This document shows, piece by piece, positions 1 through 5,715 of a stretch of 12,177 bases of DNA; position 1 is the stretch's first letter, and each line of letters starts with the position of its first letter. The notes under the pieces were generated by a model. The model had not been told where the DNA came from. It saw nothing but the letters and a program-made list of their open reading frames with translations, and ran no database searches. The position numbers and the translations under genes are program-made. This DNA is from CALAED01 sp937891035 (GTDB lineage: Bacteria; Actinomycetota; Actinomycetes; Streptosporangiales; Streptosporangiaceae), in assembly GCA_035642125.1 (NCBI GenBank), contig DASQSZ010000319.1, positions 1-12,177 on the forward strand. The letters are read 5' to 3'.

Positions 1-79
1 CCCCAACAAAAGGGCAGAAGCAAAAAAACCAAAGGAACCCAAACCACAAACCCCCAACACACAGGGATCCACAGCACGA

Positions 80-96
80 GAACCAGGCACTGGCTC
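80..96 (-). other. short hairpin downstream of boxA in the rrn leader
   Basis: On the minus strand GAGCCAG and CTGGTTC pair around a 3-base loop (TGC), giving seven base pairs with one G-U wobble. It lies seven bases after the boxA-like motif in the transcript. It may be a boxB-like or processing structure; the pairing is visible and the role is a guess. Confidence 0.4.
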
Positions 97-102
97 ATTC
101 AA

Positions 103-126
103 GCACGCTGTTGAGTTCTCAAAAAA
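103..126 (-). promoter_or_regulatory. boxA-like antitermination motif of the rrn leader
   Basis: The minus strand reads TTTTTTGAGAACTCAACAGC followed by GTGC. The core TTGAGAACTCAACAG is the element found upstream of 16S rRNA genes across Actinobacteria. It contains a boxA-like segment that in other bacteria recruits NusB/NusE (S10) to make RNA polymerase resistant to termination. The core is visible in the sequence; the antitermination role is inferred from family knowledge. Confidence 0.75.
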
Positions 127-184
127 CGGACACCCACCGACGAGGCACGAAACCTATCGAGTCTCCTTCGGAGGCAACCCTATA

Positions 185-213
185 AACCTATCATATGCCC
201 CATCAGTAGTCTA
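185..213 (-). promoter_or_regulatory. Candidate proximal rrn promoter
   Basis: The minus strand has TAGACT (208-213), a 17-base spacer and TAGGTT (185-190). This resembles the TTGACT / TAGGTT hexamers of actinobacterial rRNA promoters. Transcription would start near 178, about 55 bases before the boxA-like motif. An overlapping TATGAT at 190-195 is an alternative -10 but has no good -35 partner. Confidence 0.4.
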
Positions 214-254
214 GTCGCCACATAAGCGGCATATCAGACAGCTGACGGGATCTG

Positions 255-300
255 CTTCCCCTCGCGACACGATGCACTAACCATCGAGAGCGAGGGGGAG
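255..300. repeat. Long imperfect inverted repeat between two rrn promoter candidates
   Basis: CCCCTCGC (258-265) pairs perfectly with GCGAGGGG (290-297). Inside it CGATG (270-274) pairs with CATCG (282-286) around a 7-base loop, with small unpaired stretches of 4 and 3 bases between the two stems. On the plus strand the outer stem extends to 255-300 with one wobble. No T-run follows on either strand, so it does not look like a standard intrinsic terminator. Confidence 0.6.
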
Positions 301-350
301 GTCCCTGAGACGAACCGCCTCGGCGTCCCGTCCCCGGTAGGGCAGAAAGT

Positions 351-379
351 ACAGTACGTGCGCCGCATACCAACGTCAA
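351..379 (-). promoter_or_regulatory. Candidate upstream rrn promoter
   Basis: The minus strand has TTGACG (374-379), a 17-base spacer and TACTGT (351-356). The -35 matches the vegetative consensus at five of six positions and the -10 keeps the key TA...T bases. It is the best-scoring pair by eye between tyrS and the rrn leader. Transcription would begin near 344. Several tandem promoters ahead of rrn are usual in actinomycetes. Confidence 0.5.
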
Positions 380-383
380 ATCG

Positions 384-412
384 CCTGTACAGCGCCGAAA
401 ATTGCTGGTCAG
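384..412 (-). promoter_or_regulatory. Weak third rrn promoter candidate
   Basis: CTGACC (407-412) and TACAGG (384-389) on the minus strand are separated by 17 bases. The -10 lacks the final T, so this is a weak call, made mainly because it sits just upstream of a better promoter. It overlaps the inverted repeat at 393-428. Confidence 0.2.
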
Positions 413-428
413 AGGCAGTTTTTCGGCG
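393..428. repeat. Perfect 9-bp inverted repeat between tyrS and rrn
   Basis: CGCCGAAAA (393-401) and TTTTCGGCG (420-428) are exact reverse complements separated by 18 bases. The A/T part of the stem faces the loop, so no U-tract follows the stem on either strand as a typical terminator would have. It could be an atypical terminator protecting rrn from tyrS read-through, or an operator. Confidence 0.5.
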
Positions 429-481
429 TCAGCCAGGTGCTTGGGCCGCCACCCGTGACGGGACTGTAACGTAGATCTCCA

Positions 482-494
482 GCGGCTTTGCCGC
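482..494 (-). terminator. Possible weak tyrS terminator hairpin
   Basis: GCGGC / GCCGC with a 3-base loop lies about 33 bases after the tyrS stop on the minus strand. The all-GC five-pair stem is followed by TGGAGATC, not a T-run. High-GC actinomycetes often use hairpins without U-tracts, so this is possible but weakly supported. Confidence 0.25.
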
Positions 495-512
495 GCCCGT
501 CCCGGCACGAGG

Positions 513-544
513 GCGTCACCTCCGCGTCACCTCTGCGTCACCTC
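513..544. repeat. Triplicate 10-bp tandem repeat across the tyrS stop codon
   Basis: GCGTCACCTC occurs exactly three times at 513-522, 524-533 and 535-544, with a fixed 11-base period. On the minus strand the first copy encodes the last residues of TyrRS, the middle copy contains the TGA stop, and the third lies in the 3' untranslated region. Because the period is not a multiple of three, the repeat changes frame through the stop. Confidence 0.8.
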
Positions 545-1807
545 GACCCCGCCCACGCTGCGCTTACCGCGTCGCAGCACCAGGAAGCGTCCGTGCAACA
601 GGTCTCCGGCGCCGGGCACCGCGTCCGCCTCAGCGATCTTGGCGTTGTTGAGGTACGCCCCGCCCTGCGCGATCGCCCGGCGCGCCTCCGACTTGCTGCT
701 CACCAGGCCTGTCTGGGCGAGAAGGTCGGCAACGGCCGGCAGCCCCCCGTCTCCCGTCGCCGATACGACCGCCCTGGGCACCTCAGCCAACGCGGCCGCC
801 AGGGTTCGTTCGTCCAGATCCGCGAGCGAACCTTGGCCGAAAAGCGCGCGCGATGCGGCGATGACCCGCGCGCACTCCTCCTCCCCATGCACCAGCGTCG
901 TCAGCTCGGCGGCCAGGGCGCGCTGCGCGGCGCGCGCCGCCGGACGCTCGGCGGTCTCCTTCTCCAGCTCTTCGATCTCTTCCCGCGAACGGAAGCTGAA
1001 GTACTTCAGGTACTTGCCGACGTCACGATCGTCGGCGTTGAACCAGAACTGGTAGAAGGCGTACGGCGAGGTCAACTCCGGATCGAGCCAGTAATTCTCG
1101 CCGCCCGCCGTCTTGCCGAACTTCGTACCGTCCGCCCTCGTCACCAGCGGCGTCGTCAGGGCATGAGCCGACCCGCCCTCGACCCGCCGAATCAGGTCGA
1201 CGCCCGCGGTCAGGTTGCCCCACTGATCGCTCCCCCCCGTCTGCAGGCGACAGCCGTAGCGCCGGTACAGCTCCAGATAGTCGAGCGACTGCAACAGCAC
1301 GTAACTGAACTCGGTGTAGCTCATCCCACTCGTCTCGAGCCGCGCCTTGACCGTCTCCCGCGCGAGCATCCGGTTGACGGGGAAGTGCTTGCCGATGTCG
1401 CGCAGGAACTCGATCGCCGACATCGGCCCGGTCCAGTCGAGATTGCTCACCATCAAGGCCCGGTCGTCGGTGAAGTCTAGGAACCGCGACACCTGGCCCT
1501 TGATCCGCTCCACCCAGCCGGCGACGACATCGAGCGCGTTGAGCGTCCGTTCGTCGGACTTGCCGCTCGGGTCGCCGATCAGGCCGGTGGCCCCGCCGAC
1601 CAGCCCGATCGGCCGGTGCCCGGCCCGCTGGAACCGGCGCAGCGTGAGCAACTGCACGAGCGAGCCCACGTGCAGCGAGGGCGCCGTCGGGTCGAACCCG
1701 CAATAGAGCGTGACCGGCCCAGCGGCGAGCAGGGCCCGCAGTTCGTCCAGGTCGGTGGACTGCGCGAGCAGACCACGCCATGCGAGATCGTCCAGAATAT
1801 CGGCCAC
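527..1807 (-). CDS. tyrS: Tyrosyl-tRNA synthetase
   Basis: Cytoplasmic class I aminoacyl-tRNA synthetase that activates tyrosine with ATP and charges tRNA-Tyr; 426 residues, normal for bacterial TyrRS. The N-terminal catalytic domain has YCGFDPTAPSLHVG (35-48), the GGSDQWGN segment that helps bind tyrosine (191-198) and the KMSKS-equivalent KFGKT (229-233). The C-terminal ~65 residues form an S4-like RNA-binding domain. The HIGH-type signature reads HVGS (46-49), so the second histidine is serine. I chose the GTG at 1807 because GAGGG lies four bases upstream and family members begin at this point. An in-frame TTG at 1843 would add 12 residues. The gene lies between the glycosylase gene and the rrn promoters, on the same strand, with long gaps either side, so it probably has its own promoter, although I found no good one. 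Confidence 0.95.
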   Translation of the reverse strand: MADILDDLAWRGLLAQSTDLDELRALLAAGPVTLYCGFDPTAPSLHVGSLVQLLTLRRFQRAGHRPIGLVGGATGLIGDPSGKSDERTLNALDVVAGWVERIKGQVSRFLDFTDDRALMVSNLDWTGPMSAIEFLRDIGKHFPVNRMLARETVKARLETSGMSYTEFSYVLLQSLDYLELYRRYGCRLQTGGSDQWGNLTAGVDLIRRVEGGSAHALTTPLVTRADGTKFGKTAGGENYWLDPELTSPYAFYQFWFNADDRDVGKYLKYFSFRSREEIEELEKETAERPAARAAQRALAAELTTLVHGEEECARVIAASRALFGQGSLADLDERTLAAALAEVPRAVVSATGDGGLPAVADLLAQTGLVSSKSEARRAIAQGGAYLNNAKIAEADAVPGAGDLLHGRFLVLRRGKRSVGGVEVTQR

Positions 1808-2151
1808 GTTTCCCTCGTCCCGTTTAGTCGTACGCTCAATCAAGCGTGCCCGAAGCCGCCGGATTCACGGTAGTCAAAATCGGCGCCGCGCCGGCGTCAC
1901 CCGGCGAAGCGCGCGGCACAAGTGGTCGCGTCGGACGCTGGGAGCCGGACGCGCCAAGTCCGGCCGCCCGCTCTGATCGCCGCACCGGGGTCACCGCCAT
2001 CGCGGGCAACGAGACCCGAGACCACGGCCGGGCCTACCCGGCCTACCCGCGGCGTGCGCGGCCTCCGCGCTGCTGCCGGCCTCCCGGCACGCCTACGACG
2101 CCAACGCCGCGCAGCGGCGACGGCATCGACGATGGTGGCCCGGCGCCTCGA
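1808..2151. other. Gene-free spacer between the glycosylase gene and tyrS
   Basis: These 344 bases hold no reading frame that I recognise; the open frames are high-GC artefacts rich in Arg, Pro and Ala. The parts I can describe are the hairpin at 1881-1893, a TTGACT hexamer at 1872-1877 (minus strand) without a matching -10, and a perfect 9-bp tandem duplication GCCTACCCG at 2032-2049. It should contain the tyrS promoter. I see no T-box features (no specifier stem or UGGN-type antiterminator that I could identify). Confidence 0.5.
1877..1893 (-). terminator. Possible intrinsic terminator upstream of tyrS
   Basis: On the minus strand CGGCG and CGCCG pair around a CGG loop, and the next bases are ATTTTG. 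A short GC stem followed by a T-run fits an intrinsic terminator ending read-through from the arg-glycosylase transcript before tyrS. The stem is only five pairs, so the call is modest. Confidence 0.35.
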
Positions 2152-2823
2152 TCACGAAGACGAGCCGGGCCGGTGGCCGAGACTCCCCGTGCCCGGTCTT
2201 CGGCGCGGGATGTGCAGCCGGTACGGAGACACGCTCGGCTCCCCCTCCAGCCAAAAACGCCACGGTACGTCCTTCGCGCCGTTGACACCGGTGCGCGGCC
2301 CATCCCGGATCAGGCCGGGCGCGGCGACCGCCGGGTCCGCCGGCGCGTCGAGAACGCGCAACGCGCCGTGCGGGTCGCAAACGTCGACGCCGTTGAGTTC
2401 ACGGCCGATCGCGAGGGCCTGGCACAACCGCGCCGGGCCGCGGGCCAGATCACGATCGCGTGATCCGGGCCGGCGCTCGCGCGCGAGTTCCCGCCCCGAC
2501 TCGATCTCCCCCGCCCGGAGCAGCACGGCCGCCGCCGTCCCCTCCCCCAGGCAAACGAGATTGACGCAGAAGTGCATGCCGTAGGTGAAGTAAACGTAGG
2601 CGTGGCCAGGCCGGCCGAACATCACCGCGTTGCGGCGCGTCCGGCCCCGGTAGGCATGCGAGGCCGGGTCCCGCTCACCGGCATACGCCTCCACCTCCGT
2701 GATGCGCAACGTGACCGTCCCGTCCGGCGACGATCGCTCGAGCCGCCGGCCGAGCAGCTCCGGCGCGACCTCCTCGGCCGGCCGGTCGAAGAATTCCCTG
2801 GACAGCGGCCGACCGCCGGTCAA
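2152..2823 (-). CDS. 3-methyladenine (alkyladenine) DNA glycosylase, AAG/Mpg family
   Basis: Base-excision repair enzyme expected to remove alkylated purines such as 3-methyladenine by cleaving the N-glycosidic bond. The 223-residue product follows the AAG fold pattern: EVEAY at 43-47 supplies the catalytic Glu45 (equivalent to human AAG Glu125) and Tyr47, His56 matches human His136, Tyr79 matches Tyr159 (base stacking), and Asn88 in YGMHFCVN matches Asn169. The C-terminal WRFWLEGEPSVSPYR block is also typical. About 20 Arg/Gly/Ser-rich residues follow that block and look like a non-conserved tail. The start is TTG at 2823, which overlaps the argH TGA (TTGA); no better start exists nearby and the Shine-Dalgarno match is weak. 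Co-translation with argH is therefore likely, though the protein has no link to arginine synthesis. Confidence 0.9.
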   Translation of the reverse strand: MTGGRPLSREFFDRPAEEVAPELLGRRLERSSPDGTVTLRITEVEAYAGERDPASHAYRGRTRRNAVMFGRPGHAYVYFTYGMHFCVNLVCLGEGTAAAVLLRAGEIESGRELARERRPGSRDRDLARGPARLCQALAIGRELNGVDVCDPHGALRVLDAPADPAVAAPGLIRDGPRTGVNGAKDVPWRFWLEGEPSVSPYRLHIPRRRPGTGSLGHRPGSSS

Positions 2824-4232
2824 CTGTCGCTCGCCCAGGACGCGTGTTTGTTGACGGCCGTACGCAACGTGGCCAGCTGCTCGCGCACCCGGTCCGGCGC
2901 GGTGCCGCCGAAGCCGCTCCGGGAGGCGAGCGCGCCCGGTACGTCGAGCACCTCACGCACGTCCGGGGACAGGTGCGGCGACACCGTCGCCAGCTCCTCG
3001 TCGGACAGCTCGCCGAAGTCCTTGTCGTTGACCTGGCACCAGATGACGAGATGCCCGACGATCTCGTGCGCCTCCCGGAAGGGCACCCCGCGCCGCACCA
3101 GCAGCTCGGCCAGATCCGTGGCCAGCGCGAATCCGGCGCCCGCCAGCTCCTCCAGCCGTGCGGTGTTCACCCGCATCGTCGCGACGAGCCCGGACACCGC
3201 GGGGAGCACGAGCAGCAGCGTATCGACGGCGTCGAAGATCGGCTCCTTGTCCTCCTGCAGGTCGCGGTTGTAGGTGAGCGGCAGGCCCTTCAGCGTGGTC
3301 AACAGCCCCGTCAGATCGCCGATCAGCCGGCCGGACTTGCCTCTGGCCAGCTCGGCGACGTCGGGGTTCTTCTTTTGCGGCATGATCGACGACCCGGTGG
3401 CGTAGGTGTCGTCGATCTCGATCCACCGGAACTCGTGCGACGCCCAGAGCACCGCCTCCTCGCCGAGCCGCGACAGGTGTACGCCGAGCAGCGCGGCGGC
3501 GAACAAAAACTCGGCGGCGAAGTCGCGATCGGCGACGGCGTCCATCGAGTTGGGCGCGGCGGAGTCGAAGCCCAGCTCGGCCGCCACCGCCTCCGGGTCG
3601 ATGGGCAACGACGATCCGGCGAGCGCGCCGGAGCCGAGCGGGCAGACCGCCGCCCGCCGGTCCCAGTCGCGCAGCCGGTCGACGTCGCGGGCGAGCGCGT
3701 GGGCGTGGGCGAGCAGCTGATGGGAGAACAGCACGGGCTGCGCGTGCTGCAGGTGGGTCATGCCGGGCGCGGCCACCCCCAGGTTGTGCTCGGCCTGGGC
3801 GATCAGCGCGGTCTCCAGCTCGACCACGCGCGACACGATCTGGCGGGCGTGATCGCGCAGGTAGAGCCGCAGGTCGGTGGCGACCTGATCGTTGCGGCTG
3901 CGCCCGGCGCGAAGCTTGCCGCCGAGCGCGCCGAGCCGCTCGAGCAGGCCGCGCTCCAGCGCGGTGTGCACGTCCTCGTCGGCCACCGTGGGGCGGAACT
4001 CACCGGATCGGCAGGCGCGCTCCAGATCATCGAGGGCCGCCAGCATCTTGGCCAGCTCGTCGTCGGTCAACAGCCCGGCCCGGCCGAGGACCCTGGCGTG
4101 CGCGCGGGAGCCGAGGAGATCGTAGGGCGCCAGCCGCCAGTCGAACTGGACGCTGACCGACAGCCGCGCCAGCGCGTCCGCCGGACCTCCTTCGAACCGT
4201 CCCCCCCACAACCGCGTCGGTGCCTTGGTCAC
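2820..4232 (-). CDS. argH: Argininosuccinate lyase
   Basis: Final step of arginine synthesis: splits argininosuccinate into arginine and fumarate, acting in the cytoplasm as a homotetramer. The 470 residues match the usual length. Visible family marks are LWGGRFEGG near the N-terminus (8-16), the RAGRSRNDQVATD block (108-120), HLQHAQP (160-166) with the conserved His, and the fumarase/aspartase superfamily signature SSIMPQKKNPD (281-291), whose serine is the catalytic base on the mobile loop. I chose GTG at 4232 because GAGGAG sits four bases upstream and the family begins MTKAPTRLWGGRF-like. An ATG at 4244 would add four residues but has no ribosome site. A 166-base spacer separates it from argG, and its TGA overlaps the glycosylase start. 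Confidence 0.97.
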   Translation of the reverse strand: MTKAPTRLWGGRFEGGPADALARLSVSVQFDWRLAPYDLLGSRAHARVLGRAGLLTDDELAKMLAALDDLERACRSGEFRPTVADEDVHTALERGLLERLGALGGKLRAGRSRNDQVATDLRLYLRDHARQIVSRVVELETALIAQAEHNLGVAAPGMTHLQHAQPVLFSHQLLAHAHALARDVDRLRDWDRRAAVCPLGSGALAGSSLPIDPEAVAAELGFDSAAPNSMDAVADRDFAAEFLFAAALLGVHLSRLGEEAVLWASHEFRWIEIDDTYATGSSIMPQKKNPDVAELARGKSGRLIGDLTGLLTTLKGLPLTYNRDLQEDKEPIFDAVDTLLLVLPAVSGLVATMRVNTARLEELAGAGFALATDLAELLVRRGVPFREAHEIVGHLVIWCQVNDKDFGELSDEELATVSPHLSPDVREVLDVPGALASRSGFGGTAPDRVREQLATLRTAVNKHASWASDS

Positions 4233-4244
4233 GCCGCTCCTCAT

Positions 4245-4275
4245 GAATACCGAACCGAAATACCGCGAACCGAAT
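4245..4275. repeat. Imperfect direct repeat just upstream of argH
   Basis: ATACCGAACCGAA (4247-4259) is repeated as ATACCGCGAACCGAA (4260-4274), differing by a 2-base insertion. The repeats lie immediately upstream of the argH ribosome-binding site on the minus strand. Their A/T content is higher than the surroundings. Function unknown. Confidence 0.55.
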
Positions 4276-4384
4276 GCCGCGAGCACCGCTGAGTGCCAAC
4301 GGGCAAGCTGCGGTCAAGCCTAGTCGTGTGATCAGTGTGCATCTCGCCCACTGGACACAACTCGCCCGTACCACAGCAAGACCC

Positions 4385-4397
4385 CGTCCGGCGGACG
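4385..4397 (-). terminator. Short hairpin after the argG stop
   Basis: CGTCC / GGACG with a 3-base loop begins just after the argG stop codon on the minus strand and is followed by GGGTCTTGCTG, which is only partly T-rich. It could slow or partly terminate transcription, or stabilise the argG 3' end. Confidence 0.25.
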
Positions 4398-4398
4398 C

Positions 4399-5598
4399 TC
4401 AGGCCCGGCCGCGGTCGCGCTTGGCGGCCATCTTGCTCGGCAGGCTCCAGAGCTCGACGAATCCCCTGGCCAGGCTCTGGTCGAAGGCGTCGCCCGTGTC
4501 GTACGTCGCGAGATCGTAGTCGTACAGCGAGGCCGCGCTGCGCCGACCGGTGACGACCGCGCGGCCGCCGTGCAGGGTCAGCCGGACATCTCCGGACACG
4601 TGTTCCTGCGATGCGGCGATGAACGCGTCGAGGCTGTCCTTGAGCGGCGAGTACCACAGCCCGTCGTACACGAGCTCGCCCCACCGCTGGTCGACCGACC
4701 GCTTGAACCTGGCCAGGTCGCGCTCGACCGTGACGTTCTCCAGCTCCTGGTGAGCCGTGATCAGCGCGATCGCCGCCGGTGCCTCGTACACCTCGCGGGA
4801 CTTGATGCCGACCAGGCGGTCCTCCACCATGTCGAGCCGTCCCACGCCCTGCGCGCCCGCGCGCCGGTTGAGCTCGTTGATGATCTCGTACGGGGTGAGC
4901 GTGGCGCCGTCGAGCGCCGTCGGGATCCCCTGCGTGAACGTGATCACAACCTCGTCCGCGGCGCGCGGCACCGCCGGGTCGGCGGTGTAGTCGTACACGT
5001 CCTCGATCGGCGCGTTCCAGATGTCCTCCAGGAACCCGGTCTCGATCGCCCGGCCCCACAGGTTCTGGTCGATGGAGTACGGGGATTTCGCCGACACGTC
5101 GATCGGCATGCCCTTCTCCTCGGCGAAGGCGATCGCCTTGTCCCTGGTCCACGCGAAGTCGCGGGCCGGCGCGATCACCTTCAGGTCCGGGTTCAGCGCC
5201 GCCAGGCCGGCCTCGAAGCGGACCTGGTCGTTGCCCTTGCCCGTGCATCCGTGCGCGACGGTGGTACCGCCGTACCGCTTGGCAGCGGCCGCCAGATGCT
5301 TGACGATAAGCGGCCTGGACAGCGCGGAGACCAGCGGATACCGGTCCATGTACAGGGCGTTCGCGCGCAGCGCGGGCATGCAGAAGTCGGCGGCGAACTC
5401 CTCTTTGGCGTCAGCGACGACCGACTCCACGGCACCACAGGCCAGCGCGCGCTTGCGAACGACCTCGAGGTCCTCGCCGCCCTGGCCGACGTCGAGCGCG
5501 ACCGCGACCACTTCGGCCCCGGTCTGTTCAGCGATGTACGGGATGGCGACGGAGGTGTCGAGACCTCCCGAGTAGGCCAGTACGACGCGCTCACTCAT
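4399..5598 (-). CDS. argG: Argininosuccinate synthase
   Basis: Joins citrulline and aspartate using ATP to give argininosuccinate, releasing AMP and pyrophosphate; cytoplasmic homotetramer. The 399-residue product is full length for the bacterial type. The N-terminal ATP pyrophosphatase P-loop YSGGLDTS is at 9-16, and GCTGKGNDQVRFE (117-129) carries the second nucleotide/aspartate-binding segment. SAKSPYSIDQNLWGRAIE, typical of the synthetase domain, follows. The ATG at 5598 is preceded by AGGGAG about eight bases upstream and the protein begins as the family does. It is preceded by a 115-base spacer containing a tandem repeat and two hairpins, so it may have its own expression control within the cluster. 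Confidence 0.97.
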   Translation of the reverse strand: MSERVVLAYSGGLDTSVAIPYIAEQTGAEVVAVALDVGQGGEDLEVVRKRALACGAVESVVADAKEEFAADFCMPALRANALYMDRYPLVSALSRPLIVKHLAAAAKRYGGTTVAHGCTGKGNDQVRFEAGLAALNPDLKVIAPARDFAWTRDKAIAFAEEKGMPIDVSAKSPYSIDQNLWGRAIETGFLEDIWNAPIEDVYDYTADPAVPRAADEVVITFTQGIPTALDGATLTPYEIINELNRRAGAQGVGRLDMVEDRLVGIKSREVYEAPAAIALITAHQELENVTVERDLARFKRSVDQRWGELVYDGLWYSPLKDSLDAFIAASQEHVSGDVRLTLHGGRAVVTGRRSAASLYDYDLATYDTGDAFDQSLARGFVELWSLPSKMAAKRDRGRA

Positions 5599-5630
5599 GG
5601 TGGATCTCCCTGGGATTCGGTGCCGGTCCG

Positions 5631-5646
5631 GCGGGCCGGAGCCCGC
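5631..5646 (-). other. Stable UNCG-type hairpin upstream of argG
   Basis: The minus strand forms GCGGGC-TCCG-GCCCGC, a perfect six-pair stem with a UCCG loop closed by C-G, a member of the very stable UNCG tetraloop class. It ends about 20 bases before the argG ribosome-binding site. It may affect mRNA stability or argG translation. Confidence 0.5.
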
Positions 5647-5700
5647 TGGACGGACGTGGACGGACGTGTACAGACGTGGTCGGATGTGCGGGACGTTGGA
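5641..5700. repeat. 10-bp-period tandem repeat between argR and argG
   Basis: On the plus strand the units cggacgtgga (5651), cggacgtgta (5661), cagacgtggt (5671) and cggatgtgcg (5681) follow head to tail, with more decayed units at 5641 and 5691. The consensus is CGGACGTGGA with a period of exactly 10 bases, close to one helical turn. The array fills about half of the argR-argG spacer and does not resemble the AT-rich ARG box. Confidence 0.75.
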
Positions 5701-5715
5701 GGGGCCGGGGCCCCT
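5700..5715 (-). terminator. GC-rich hairpin overlapping the argR stop
   Basis: AGGGGCC and GGCCCCT form a seven-pair inverted repeat with only two central bases, overlapping the argR TAG stop (5714-5716). In RNA the innermost pairs must open to form a loop. No T-run follows, but it could act as a partial terminator or as a 3'-end stabiliser for the argCJBDFR message. Confidence 0.35.

Larger units (their letters stand above)
1..344 (-). other. rRNA operon leader (16S gene just outside the left edge)
   Basis: Read on the minus strand, the last ~180 bases before the window edge look like the untranslated leader of an actinobacterial rrn operon. They contain the motif TTGAGAACTCAACAG that is conserved ahead of 16S genes in this phylum, followed by a short hairpin and a T/G-rich tract running to base 1. 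The mature 16S start (AGAGTTTGATC) is not in the window, so the rRNA gene itself is inferred to begin a few bases beyond base 1. The right boundary given is the approximate start point expected from the promoter candidate at 351-379. No open reading frame with family resemblance lies here. Leader identity is based on the recalled conserved motif and its position, not on an alignment. Confidence 0.8.
4233..4398. other. argG-argH spacer
   Basis: This 166-base gap is the longest inside the arginine cluster and is less GC-rich than the genes. It holds the hairpin after argG, the direct repeat before argH, and TTGACC and TTGGCA hexamers on the minus strand that lack convincing -10 partners. A separate argH promoter is plausible from the gap length but I cannot assign one. 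Confidence 0.4.

Noticed and set aside
203..508. A 101-codon minus-strand open frame in the rrn upstream region
   Set aside because: Arg/Ser-rich product without motifs, overlapping promoter and inverted-repeat sequences; no credible ribosome site.
1..530. A tRNA gene or the 5' end of 16S rRNA at the left end
   Set aside because: No cloverleaf with a GTTCRANNC T-arm could be found and the AGAGTTTGATC start of 16S is absent; only leader sequence is present.
488..1480. A 330-codon plus-strand open frame opposite tyrS
   Set aside because: Composition is that of a shadow frame, and the minus-strand TyrRS is complete and unambiguous.
1872..1877. TTGACT on the minus strand as a tyrS promoter -35
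   Set aside because: No acceptable -10 hexamer lies 16-19 bases downstream, and the T-run next to it is better explained by the adjacent hairpin.
1846..2584. Two overlapping plus-strand open frames across the glycosylase-tyrS spacer
   Set aside because: Both are Arg/Pro/Ala-rich, run antisense into the glycosylase gene and show no family resemblance. The spacer was left without a gene.
4330..4345. Possible ARG box in the argG-argH spacer (ATGCACACTGATCAC on the minus strand)
   Set aside because: Only one half resembles TGCAT, the other half does not match, and there is no second box at the proper distance.
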